Position numbers and translations under genes: made by a program. From contig OX639973.1 of NCBI GenBank assembly GCA_951828385.1, positions 2,781,200-2,845,199 of the forward strand: a DNA stretch of 64,000 nt, read 5' to 3'. Below the pieces are notes generated by a model. That model was not told the origin of the DNA, did no database searches, and saw only the letters and a list, made by a program, of their open reading frames with translations. Origin of the DNA: an uncultured Poribacteria bacterium (lineage in GTDB: Bacteria; Poribacteria; WGA-4E; WGA-3G). Below are positions 26,140 through 34,442 of this stretch, in pieces. Position 1 is the first letter of the stretch; the number at the start of each line of letters is the position of its first letter.

Positions 26140-27153
26140 TTATAAGTCGGCGGTCAATTCTTCCTGGTATGCGAAGAGTGCGGGGGTGCCGCCTGTGTGG
26201 AGGAAGATAACAGTATCATCACGTCCGAATTTACCTTGTTGGATGTGGTCAATGAGGCACGCCATCGCCTTAGCGGTATAAACAGGATCCAGGAAGATCC
26301 CCTCGGTTTTGGCAACGAGTTTGAGGGCAGCAATACATTCGGGTGTGAGGTAACCGTAAGCTTGCCCGATATAGTCATCTGTGTTCTGAATATCTGCATC
26401 GGTGACCTCGGTAGCTAATTCCAAAAGTTCGGCGGCACCGTTCGCAGCACCGCGTAGCCGATCAAACTTACCTTCCCAAACAATAGGCGCAATGCCAAAT
26501 GGTTTCATCTTCAGCCCAAGCGTTTTGGTACCGAGGACAAGTCCTGCCTGTGTACCGCCTACGGAAGCGGTATAAATCCAATCCGCATCAATACCCAACT
26601 GCTGTTGCTGTTGCGCAATTTCAGCGATACACCACGTAAAGGCAACGGCGGCAAGCGCAGTCGAACGCGGTGCTGCGAGGACATAAGGTTTCAGTCCTTG
26701 CGTCTTTAGTTTTTCCGCGAGTTCGTACTTCACCACATCTAATTCGGGTCCGAACGGTACATCAACAATCTCAACATCCGCCCCTGCGATATTATCTAAC
26801 AGTAGATTCCCTTGGAGGATACTTTTGTGATCCCGGGCGAGGCGAAGATAACACTTGAGTCCGAGTTTACCGCAGGCAGCAGCGGCTTGTCTACAATGAT
26901 TGGATTGCGAAGCCGCGCCCTGTATAATTGTATCAGCACCTTCTGCGACAGCGTCGCCGATCGTAAAAGTCAGTTGCCGTACTTTGTTACCACCAAATGC
27001 CAAACCTGAGCAATCTTCGCGTTTCATAAAGATACGCGGTCCGCCGAGCACTTCGGCAAGTCGCGGGCATTCCTCCAGTGGTGTCGGGAAATGACCGAGG
27101 TCTACCTGTGGCATCTGCACGATTTTTTGAACTAAGCGTTCGCTCGTCTCCAT
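26140..27153 (-). CDS. PLP-dependent D-cysteine desulfhydrase / ACC deaminase-family enzyme
   Basis: This is a 337-aa enzyme of the D-cysteine desulfhydrase/ACC deaminase family. PTPLEECPRLAEVLGG and MKREDCSGLAFGGNKVRQL hold the PLP Lys (GGNKVR). GAASQSNHCRQAAAACGKLG and TASVGGTQAGLVLG are the phosphate-binding motifs, and FLHTGGTPALFAY is the C-terminal signature. It would cleave D-cysteine to pyruvate, ammonia and sulfide, or act on a related amino acid. GCGGAG lies before the ATG. It follows the 565-aa gene by five bases, so the two are co-transcribed. Confidence 0.9.
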   Translation of the reverse strand: METSERLVQKIVQMPQVDLGHFPTPLEECPRLAEVLGGPRIFMKREDCSGLAFGGNKVRQLTFTIGDAVAEGADTIIQGAASQSNHCRQAAAACGKLGLKCYLRLARDHKSILQGNLLLDNIAGADVEIVDVPFGPELDVVKYELAEKLKTQGLKPYVLAAPRSTALAAVAFTWCIAEIAQQQQQLGIDADWIYTASVGGTQAGLVLGTKTLGLKMKPFGIAPIVWEGKFDRLRGAANGAAELLELATEVTDADIQNTDDYIGQAYGYLTPECIAALKLVAKTEGIFLDPVYTAKAMACLIDHIQQGKFGRDDTVIFLHTGGTPALFAYQEELTADL

Positions 27154-27158
27154 CCGTT

Positions 27159-28856
27159 CTACTCCGCTTCAATGACAACAGCCATCTGACTGACGCGTTT
27201 ACCATCTTTAGACTGCAATCCAGCCTTGACAACTTCAACGATCGTCCCAACTTCAAATTCACAAGCACGCGCGCCCATGACTTTGTGATACTTCGGTGAA
27301 ACCTTCGTTTCTCCGACTTCAATCGAGATGACTTCAGAATCAACGATATCCAGGAACCAATTCAGACGTTCCGGCAACTCATTCCCTTGCGTACTCTCTA
27401 CCACCTCAACGAAGAGAAAATCTCGGATAAATTCAATGAGGAATTTTTTAAAGATAAGCACCTCAATTTTCTCCGCGTGTTTTTTCTCCTGTTCGATCAA
27501 CTTACCGGCGAAGCGTTGAAGATAAGCATCACATTCATTCTGAATTTTCTCCAAATCGCGTTCGCTCTCGGCGAGAAGGTCCGGAAACAATGTCGGGGAC
27601 GGTGTAGAGACACCGCGCGTCTGCTTGAGTGTCCGCCTGAGACGTGTATCCACTTCATCAAGCACTTGGACAAGCTGCTCGGTTTCAGGTGTAGCACGTC
27701 CGGTCTCCTTCCGCCATGCGATCACTTCGCTCACCATGAGATTCAGAAGCAAAATCGCAATTTCCGCCTCGGAAAGCCTATCTATATCCCAATCAAGGAG
27801 ATTGAGTCCATATCCCTCGTTGTAATCTCGTTCCAACTTAGCGAGTTGGTCTTGAAATGCGTTCTGAACGGCTTCGCCTTTTTGTTGATAATAAGCCTTG
27901 CCACGTCTACCACCGGTAGTCAGCCCCAACGCTCGCGCAAGCTGCCCAAAAACACCCTTCTCTCTCCGTTTTAAAGCTGTACTACCCAGCTGCGCGGCCG
28001 CTTGTGCCTTTCGTTGTGCTGCGCGGGCCCTTGGTGGAAGGGACGGCACCGCGATTTTAAACTCCAAATTAGAATTGACAATGGATGACACAGACACGGC
28101 ATCCGGAGTTACAGGTAGTCTCAATGCCATAGGTCCAGGCGCAGGTTTTCTTTCCGCCGCCTGTTCGTGCTTCGGTAGCATTGATTCCAGGGTGCATTCT
28201 CCGAAAGGAGGCGGCACTGCTACTTCTTCCTTTACTTGTTGCGTCGTTTGGACATCAGGTAAAGAATATTCGTCCGCGTCAATGCCTGTTTCTATCGGTT
28301 CCGAGGTCTCTGCCATCGGAGCCTCTATTGCCGATGCTTCTACCTGTTGCTTTGTTTCTACCTCAGGAACGGAAGGGTCGCCCCCATTACTCTGGGTTTC
28401 TAAAGGCGGCGTAGTCGCCACAATTTTAGTGTCTTCTGGACTCCCTAAGACGGGGTTGTGAACCTTGTCCTGAACTTCTGTTAGCGATTCAGATTCGAGC
28501 GGATCCAATTCAGCGAGGGTTTCTGAAGTATCCGCCACTGCTTGTTCAGGTTTGAGTGCCTCCAATTCAGTTAATATTTTTTCAATGCGGGCAGAGACTG
28601 GGGCAGCATCATCAATAAAAAAGGTTAAACGATATGCTTCAAGAATCTCTGTCGGGAGGCGGCGCGAGACGGGTGCGTCGGTTAACTGAAACTGCGCCCA
28701 ATTGGCGAGCCCGCTCATCAAAAGCTTCTGATACATTACACGCACTTGTCTTTCGCTGTTAACCAGATTCCGTACACTCATAATAGTGGCATCACCATCA
28801 ATACTAAACAGGATTTCAATATCCCGGAAACGCCCTGTTACGCTGTTCCTTGTCAT
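27159..28856 (-). CDS. Large unknown protein with a GrpE-like C-terminal domain
   Basis: This is a 565-aa protein; the ATG at 28854-28856 has AAGGAGAAGGATAAC upstream. The N-terminal 90 residues (FRDIEILFSIDGDATIMSVRNLVN) are not recognised. A low-complexity acidic linker follows (about residues 95-240). The C-terminal 200 residues read like GrpE: a charged helical segment (VLDEVDTRLRRTLKQ, KIQNECDAYLQRFAGKLIEQEKKHAEKIEVLIFKKF in part), then KYHKVMGARACEFEVGTIVEVVKAG and RVSQMAVVIEAE, matching the GrpE beta-wing FDPNLHEAV...GTVVEVLQKGY...RPAMV. This is inferred from pattern only. GrpE is normally about 200 aa, so this would be a fusion. No dnaK is in the window. Confidence 0.55.
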   Translation of the reverse strand: MTRNSVTGRFRDIEILFSIDGDATIMSVRNLVNSERQVRVMYQKLLMSGLANWAQFQLTDAPVSRRLPTEILEAYRLTFFIDDAAPVSARIEKILTELEALKPEQAVADTSETLAELDPLESESLTEVQDKVHNPVLGSPEDTKIVATTPPLETQSNGGDPSVPEVETKQQVEASAIEAPMAETSEPIETGIDADEYSLPDVQTTQQVKEEVAVPPPFGECTLESMLPKHEQAAERKPAPGPMALRLPVTPDAVSVSSIVNSNLEFKIAVPSLPPRARAAQRKAQAAAQLGSTALKRREKGVFGQLARALGLTTGGRRGKAYYQQKGEAVQNAFQDQLAKLERDYNEGYGLNLLDWDIDRLSEAEIAILLLNLMVSEVIAWRKETGRATPETEQLVQVLDEVDTRLRRTLKQTRGVSTPSPTLFPDLLAESERDLEKIQNECDAYLQRFAGKLIEQEKKHAEKIEVLIFKKFLIEFIRDFLFVEVVESTQGNELPERLNWFLDIVDSEVISIEVGETKVSPKYHKVMGARACEFEVGTIVEVVKAGLQSKDGKRVSQMAVVIEAE

Positions 28857-29072
28857 GTTATCCTTCTCCTTGAAAATCTCTCTATATGTATTAACCAACG
28901 CGCGAATATAAATTTGGTAAACGCTATTGTACTAATTTTATTCAACGTCTTTTTGTCAATTTGCGTTACAAAGTTTTTGCTATCCAGTCGTCAGCTGAAT
29001 CAGAACTATAAGACGAATCTGCTGGAACAGCTTTCGATGAAACATCAGATGCTCGGAGCACCGATAAAAAAT
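28857..29072. other. Gene-free spacer
   Basis: A 216-base gap between the metalloprotease gene and the GrpE-like gene, AT-rich, with no hairpin or repeat that I can support. Confidence 0.4.
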
Positions 29073-32000
29073 TCACCTTCGGATGAGCATTTTTCGGGTT
29101 GCATGGAAATCGCCAGCGCGAATCGAATAAAAATAGATCCCGCTTGCGACAGGTTCGCCAGCAGCATTACGTCCATCCCAATGTGCGGTGTGCGAACCCG
29201 CCTTGCGGTACCCCAGCGGCTTAGCATAGATACGTCTGCCTTGCGCATCATAGATATAGAGCGACACATTCACATTTGCAGCGAGTTGATATGGAATCCA
29301 TGTCTCTGGATTAAATGGGTTTGGGAAATTTTGACTTAAACGGTTGACCGGAGTAGATTTAACGACATCCGGTACCCAATCAGACGGCAGCGTCTCCTCA
29401 ACAGCGAGCGAGTAACCGTCCGGATGCACGCGAAAGATGCGGAGTTGATATAGATCCGCGATATAGAGGGCAGTGTCTGTTAATTTTAATTCAGACGGAA
29501 ACTGGAGTTCACGAAACCGCGAAGTAACTGTCAGCGTGCGCGTATCAATCAACTGAACGCTATCGCTATCCAATAGATAGAGATAGTTCCCGCCGACCTG
29601 TGCATCAATGGGAAGCCCATCATTTTCATATACGCCATGCAATCTCGGTTGGCGCGGATCAGAGACATCAAGCACAGTAACACCAACACCGCTATCCAGT
29701 AGATACGCGCGTTTTCCGGCAAGTGTAACGCCGGTTGCATTTCCTTGTGTAGCGTAACGCCCAACAGCACGCGGCACTGAAGGCGCTGTAATGTCAAAAA
29801 TATGCATGCCACCCTCAAGCGCAGCAACATAGGCGTATGAAGGCGAAGCTGCGTCAACGACAACACGGTAAGCACTCCCATCTATATCACGTTTGAAAAC
29901 GATTCTGCTTTGTTGAGGGACCCGACTATCGACGACAATTAGCGATTCCGCGCAAAGATAGGCATAGCCTTCGTGCAACGCAATATCCGAAACAGGTGCA
30001 GCTGTCGGTATATGCGCCAGAATTGTATTCGCCGCGAGATCAACAACGAACATACCTGTCTCGGCGGCAACAAAGCCGTACCCGTCCTGTACACGAACTT
30101 TGGTGCAGCTTGTCGCCCCGAATTGCGCGTTAAAAGGACGCGTATCCGCAGGCAATGACAGATTTCGGGTCAAAGTACCGTGATAAGGGGTCGTGAATTC
30201 AAGAGTCCGCAATCCACCCACGCCGTTTGCCATATAGACGGTCTGCTCACCCTCCGTTGTTCCCACCACATCAAGCCCATAAACAGTACCCCCAAAAGCG
30301 TGGCGGTGTAACCACTTCGGCGATTCAGGTGTGCTGACATCAAGGGTCTGGATACCCCCTTTTCCATCGGCGATATAAGCCAAGGTCTCCGAGATGACGA
30401 CATCAGTTGCATTGCCGAACGTAGGTTGTGAGGAAATTCGCCGTGGCTGTTGCGGGTTATGTACGTTAATAATATGCAGTCCTGCTTGCTGATCCGTGAG
30501 ATAGACGGTATCGTTATGAAGTTGAATGCCGGTTGCGAACCCGGGCGTATTTAAGCGGAAACCTGTTTCGGGGTTTTGGATGTCCGTAACATCAACCAAG
30601 GTGAGGTTCCCTGAAGCGACATAAGCATACGCGGCATCTGCTGTCTCCGCAATCTCATAAGCGGCGGCGAGAATCGGCACAACACTGCGGAAGTCAAAAT
30701 TGCCGAATGGACTCGGTTCGAGGATGTACACACCGTGCCTATCATCACTCAAGTAGATGGTATCGTCATGGATAACAACATTGAGTGGCGTGCCGTCAGT
30801 GCGGAAGAAACGTCGAGGTCGAGGCGTTTGGACGTTGCGGATATGGTCTTGATTGTAAACGAGCATCCCGCGTTCTCTGTCAAGCACGTATAGATTGCCA
30901 TCGGCAACCTGGACTTTGCGTGCATCTGTGAATCCGCCAAGCGTCTTTAGAACCTTTGGCGCGGTCGGTACCGCAATATCAATAACGTGTACACCTGCAG
31001 CACCATCGGCAACATACGCGGTCCCGTTATCAACGACCACAGATCGCGCCTGTCCCGGTGTAGCGATCTCACCGATACGGACAGGCTGCGTCGGTTCAGC
31101 CAGCGAAAATATCTCAAATCCCCAATTGCTCGCTGCATAGAGATACGCAACATCTGTCCCACTCATTACAATATCCGTATAGTCGCTGGCGAGATGGATT
31201 TGCGTCATCGGTTCCAACTGCGTTCCCGGTTTGAGATCTATGGGGAACAGACTCGGCTGAGTGCGACTGTCAAGGGCATTTGTTACAACATCTGGCATAG
31301 TATCCGATGTCCACTCACGGGGTGCGCCCACTTCAAAATCTTCATGCCTATTTATAGCGATATAACTGAACGTCTGTGGCGCATCTGCTGTCACCATTAG
31401 TACAATCTCACCATTTCGCTGAAGATCTTCGCGTCGAATGTGCCCTCTATTTTGGGTGTCAAATGGGATAGGTGCAACAACTGCGCGTCCATTAGGTGGC
31501 AGGTAAAGGGTTGTGGCGTAGAGGTTTCCTGAATCCGTACCGGTCAGCGATATATCAAGCGTTTCAGGCAGATTTTCAAAGCGAATATAGTGCGCACTCC
31601 ACTGGTCAATACCGATATTATGCATCTCGCTCGGATAGCTGAAGACGCGCGGCACCGCAGCCGTCACCTTTCGGTTGCGCAAGCCGGTATAACCGAGCTT
31701 TTGGTCTCTCGCTTGTGCGTTCACCCAATTCGCGAGTCCCCAGTTCAGAAAGACTTCGGGGAAGCGTTCACTTCGCCCGCTACCTGCTAAGGCAGCGTCA
31801 ATTCCGTGTTCACCGAGAGCATCCGTTTGAATGATACCACGGATGAGCTCGGATCCGCCATACTGCTCATAGAGATAGAGCATGAGCATGAAAGCACCAC
31901 CGTAATAGACATCCCACGTGTTCGCATAAGCGAGCGAGACACCGGGATCCTTGAGATAACCGTCAACAAAAATAGTGTGCACATTGCCGTAAACTGCCCA

Positions 32001-32651
32001 TTCCACGAAAGATGCTGTGCCTTCTTCTAACCACCGCTGATCGGTTGTCCCACCGTTTTGAAACCAATTGACGAGATGTGCGAATTCATGCGCCAGACTG
32101 CTATAAAAGGTGTGTCGGGAGCGTTCTTTGAACTGAAAAATGTCCATATAGAGCATCTCACGCCGGTTGCTGTTGGGTGCTGTCGGTAACTGGTCAGTAG
32201 ATGCGAAATAACCGCCATATTCAAGTCCTGAGCCGTTCATACCGACATCGTGCATCAGCAGCGTTATGTGATTGTCTCTGTCGAGTCCGGGTTTCCATTC
32301 TGTGCCCATCCATTTTCGGACGTTCGGGTAGATGCGTGTGTCAAATTCCTTTGCGATTGCGATCGCTTCAACATCGGTGAGCATATCACGCACTGAATTT
32401 TCGATATAGACGTAGAGATGTTCGCTTTTGGCGATACAGGTGGCTGTTACTTCTGCTTCAGGAATATGAATAAAAAATCGTTCCGTCTGTCCGATTTGAA
32501 CGGGTGCAGCAGGTGCAGTGGGAACTGCTTCAGGTGGGTGTTGCACAAGGTGTTCTTGATGCAGAAGTGGTGTCCCGCACAGCCACGAATCCGCGAATAC
32601 GCAGCTGTTAACAATGAAAAAAATAAGATAGGTTGATACTAAAAGTCGCAT
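29073..32651 (-). CDS. Secreted metalloprotease with LVIVD-type beta-propeller and C-terminal sorting-like domain
   Basis: This is a 1192-aa exported protein. Residues 1-20 are a signal peptide ending CVFA. A zincin domain carries HEFAH (residues 188-192) and the downstream Glu in WLEEGTASFVEW. A long run of about ten repeats of the LVIVD/beta-propeller kind follows (for example VVDNGTAYVADGAAGVHVID, DTIYLSDDRHGVYILE). The last 90 residues are the shared domain NFPNPFNPETWIPYQLA...HWDGRNAAGEPVASGIYFY...RKMLIRR, likely a secretion or anchoring signal. It probably degrades or binds extracellular polymers. The substrate is unknown. Confidence 0.88.
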   Translation of the reverse strand: MRLLVSTYLIFFIVNSCVFADSWLCGTPLLHQEHLVQHPPEAVPTAPAAPVQIGQTERFFIHIPEAEVTATCIAKSEHLYVYIENSVRDMLTDVEAIAIAKEFDTRIYPNVRKWMGTEWKPGLDRDNHITLLMHDVGMNGSGLEYGGYFASTDQLPTAPNSNRREMLYMDIFQFKERSRHTFYSSLAHEFAHLVNWFQNGGTTDQRWLEEGTASFVEWAVYGNVHTIFVDGYLKDPGVSLAYANTWDVYYGGAFMLMLYLYEQYGGSELIRGIIQTDALGEHGIDAALAGSGRSERFPEVFLNWGLANWVNAQARDQKLGYTGLRNRKVTAAVPRVFSYPSEMHNIGIDQWSAHYIRFENLPETLDISLTGTDSGNLYATTLYLPPNGRAVVAPIPFDTQNRGHIRREDLQRNGEIVLMVTADAPQTFSYIAINRHEDFEVGAPREWTSDTMPDVVTNALDSRTQPSLFPIDLKPGTQLEPMTQIHLASDYTDIVMSGTDVAYLYAASNWGFEIFSLAEPTQPVRIGEIATPGQARSVVVDNGTAYVADGAAGVHVIDIAVPTAPKVLKTLGGFTDARKVQVADGNLYVLDRERGMLVYNQDHIRNVQTPRPRRFFRTDGTPLNVVIHDDTIYLSDDRHGVYILEPSPFGNFDFRSVVPILAAAYEIAETADAAYAYVASGNLTLVDVTDIQNPETGFRLNTPGFATGIQLHNDTVYLTDQQAGLHIINVHNPQQPRRISSQPTFGNATDVVISETLAYIADGKGGIQTLDVSTPESPKWLHRHAFGGTVYGLDVVGTTEGEQTVYMANGVGGLRTLEFTTPYHGTLTRNLSLPADTRPFNAQFGATSCTKVRVQDGYGFVAAETGMFVVDLAANTILAHIPTAAPVSDIALHEGYAYLCAESLIVVDSRVPQQSRIVFKRDIDGSAYRVVVDAASPSYAYVAALEGGMHIFDITAPSVPRAVGRYATQGNATGVTLAGKRAYLLDSGVGVTVLDVSDPRQPRLHGVYENDGLPIDAQVGGNYLYLLDSDSVQLIDTRTLTVTSRFRELQFPSELKLTDTALYIADLYQLRIFRVHPDGYSLAVEETLPSDWVPDVVKSTPVNRLSQNFPNPFNPETWIPYQLAANVNVSLYIYDAQGRRIYAKPLGYRKAGSHTAHWDGRNAAGEPVASGIYFYSIRAGDFHATRKMLIRR

Positions 32652-32724
32652 GGAGTATGTAATTATTCCTCGGTAGGTATACTAAGCCGGCAAATTTCCC
32701 TAACTATCCGTTTCACCACTCTCT

Positions 32725-32753
32725 ATTTTACAACAGTTAGGGCAGAAATTCAA
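32725..32753 (-). promoter_or_regulatory. Candidate promoter of the metalloprotease gene
   Basis: On the minus strand TTGAAT (32748-32753), 17 bases, TAAAAT (32725-32730), about 75 bases before the ATG. The -10 box is a good match and the -35 box a fair one. Confidence 0.5.
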
Positions 32754-32771
32754 CTGAGGTCGGAAATTTCC

Positions 32772-32800
32772 TTTACAGATCAAAATTCTTCTGCTATACT
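32772..32800 (+). promoter_or_regulatory. Surviving promoter of the Gfo/Idh/MocA pseudogene
   Basis: TTTACA (32772-32777), 17 bases, TATACT (32795-32800), 27 bases before the pseudogene ATG. It is still intact although the gene body is gone. Confidence 0.6.
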
Positions 32801-32826
32801 TTCGGTGTAAAAAACATCAAAAGGAA

Positions 32827-33060
32827 ATGTATCGTATCGGTATTATTGGGTTGGGCAATATTGGCGAGGGGCAAACTGTCATCGGGTATTGCGGTGGCGG
32901 CGGAATTCTCTCTTTCGCTATCCAATTTCAATCTCATAATTGAGGTGCTTTTAGGCTACAACCCCGCAATACCCAATCTCATCATTGAGTTTCTTGTTTC
33001 CAAATATAATTATATAACATTTCAAGGCAGAAGTCAACGAAATCGGGTTCGCCACCCAGG
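32827..33060 (+). pseudogene. Deletion-scarred Gfo/Idh/MocA paralogue
   Basis: This is a relic of a paralogue of the intact gene at 33410. ATG and about 13 codons (MYRIGIIGLGNIG) match its start. The text then jumps in frame to EGQTVIGYCGGGG, which matches EVQTVIGYCGGG around residue 160 of the intact protein, so about 145 codons have been lost. A stop follows at 32941-32943. Further on, TCAACGAAATCGGGTTCGCC (33034-33053) matches the 3' part of the intact gene (NEIGFATIESG). The surviving mini-ORF has AAGGAA upstream and a promoter, so a 38-residue peptide might still be made. Confidence 0.8.
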
Positions 33061-33106
33061 ACTATTTAGTTTTCGGTTTTTTCGTCCAATTTTGGACTCT
33101 CAGGCC

Positions 33107-33222
33107 CGGTAGGTGCGGTTTGATGAAGTTTAAGAAAATAAATCGGTAATAAACGGGCAATAAATGGTTTCCTTACTACAAACAGACGGGCTCGTAGTAG
33201 TGCGATTCATCGCACGTTCTGA
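33107..33222. repeat. Two palindromic repeat fragments
   Basis: 33107-33121 is the left half of the element CGGTAGGTGCGGTT seen in full at 56925-56953. 33188-33222 carries CTCGTAGTAGTGCGAT-tc-ATCGCACG, a member of the TGCGAT/ATCGCA palindrome family whose longest copy is at 47880-47950. The rest of this 760-base gap holds no gene. Confidence 0.65.
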
Positions 33223-33347
33223 TATTACCGAATTAATAAATTAATCTTCATGGAACTGCACCGGACTTGAAAAAGAAGATCCAAAAATTTAGACAATCCG
33301 AGAATTTACTTAAAACTAAATGACCGTGATACTCGGCTAACTTCCTC

Positions 33348-33376
33348 TTGCCAATTTCCCGCGTCTATGCTATCCT
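33348..33376 (+). promoter_or_regulatory. Candidate promoter of the Gfo/Idh/MocA-restriction operon
   Basis: TTGCCA (33348-33353), 17 bases, TATCCT (33371-33376), 34 bases before the ATG at 33410. It occupies the same relative position as the promoter of the pseudogene copy. Confidence 0.5.
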
Positions 33377-33409
33377 TTTATATCAACCCTCAAAAAAGGA
33401 GCAACGCCA

Positions 33410-34435
33410 ATGTATCGTGTCGGTATTATCGGGTTAGGCAGCATCGCCGCCCGTTATTCAACGCCTGATGACGCTTATCCATATTGCCATGCAGGTGGTA
33501 TCCGTTTTTGTGAGACAACCAAACTGGTCGCAGTCGCAGATATGTCCACGGAACGCCAATCAGAATTCCAGCAGACATGGGGACCCGGCTTCCCAGATAA
33601 CTCCATCAACTACTACGAAACAGATGTCCAGATGCTTGAGAGTGAAGAATTAGACATCGTCGCCGTCTGTGTCCGCGGACCGCATCATTTTCAGGTGATG
33701 CAGAATGTCTTGAGAGCAGACATTAAAGCCATCTTCCTCGAAAAACCTGCCGGATGTTCCCTCGAAGAAGTCGACACGATGACCGCCGGTGCCGACTTGA
33801 AAGGGATTCCTATCGTCGTGGACTATACACGCCACTGGGGGCCCCATCTCATCCGACTCCAATCGCTTATCAAAGACGGACTCATCGGCGAGGTACAAAC
33901 TGTCATCGGCTATTGCGGTGGTGGCGTGCTTTCCTTTACTATTCACACAACGGATATGATCTGCCAATTCGCAGGCTACGACCCGGTCTCCGTGACGGGA
34001 TTCGTCTCCGGTGGTGGCGATGTGCCAGAACCTTACGAACCTGAACCGGCGGTTGTCGGTGCAACCATCCAATTTGAAAGCGGTGTTATGGGATTCCATG
34101 TCGGAAACCACGGGACACGCGGCGGATTCTCCGTCGATGTTCTCGGCAGCGAAGGAACCGTTCAAACAGGATTTTATAGCGGCGCGACTGTCCATAGGGC
34201 GGGCAAATTGGTCGATAACGACACGCTTGATCTCCCTGAAAACGCCAGTCCGTTTAAGGTTGCGTACAAACAGATTACAGATTATCTTGATGGCGGTGCG
34301 CTTCCACATTGTGCCCGCGACGATTATACCGCTGTCAACGAAATCGGATTCGCCACGATTGAGAGCGGCATCACCGGGCAAACGATACAACTCCCGTGCC
34401 AAAACCGGAAACGACTTATTTTTGCAAATGGATAG
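33410..34435 (+). CDS. Gfo/Idh/MocA-family oxidoreductase
   Basis: This is a 341-aa oxidoreductase. It has GIIGLGSIAAR at the Rossmann start and the family EKP as FLEKPAG, with the catalytic Lys. VDYTRHWGPHLIRLQ and FTIHTTDMICQFAG are substrate-domain motifs. The ATG has AAAGGAG upstream. A decayed paralogue lies just upstream at 32827. The next gene starts eight bases after its stop, so it shares an operon with a restriction-methylase, an unusual pairing. The substrate is not predictable. Confidence 0.88.
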   Translation: MYRVGIIGLGSIAARYSTPDDAYPYCHAGGIRFCETTKLVAVADMSTERQSEFQQTWGPGFPDNSINYYETDVQMLESEELDIVAVCVRGPHHFQVMQNVLRADIKAIFLEKPAGCSLEEVDTMTAGADLKGIPIVVDYTRHWGPHLIRLQSLIKDGLIGEVQTVIGYCGGGVLSFTIHTTDMICQFAGYDPVSVTGFVSGGGDVPEPYEPEPAVVGATIQFESGVMGFHVGNHGTRGGFSVDVLGSEGTVQTGFYSGATVHRAGKLVDNDTLDLPENASPFKVAYKQITDYLDGGALPHCARDDYTAVNEIGFATIESGITGQTIQLPCQNRKRLIFANG

Positions 34436-34442
34436 GTATGCT

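Noticed and set aside
32846-33112. An 88-codon ORF over the Gfo/Idh/MocA relic
   Set aside because: It reads a different frame of the relic and has no family resemblance. The relic frame starting at 32827 explains the sequence better.
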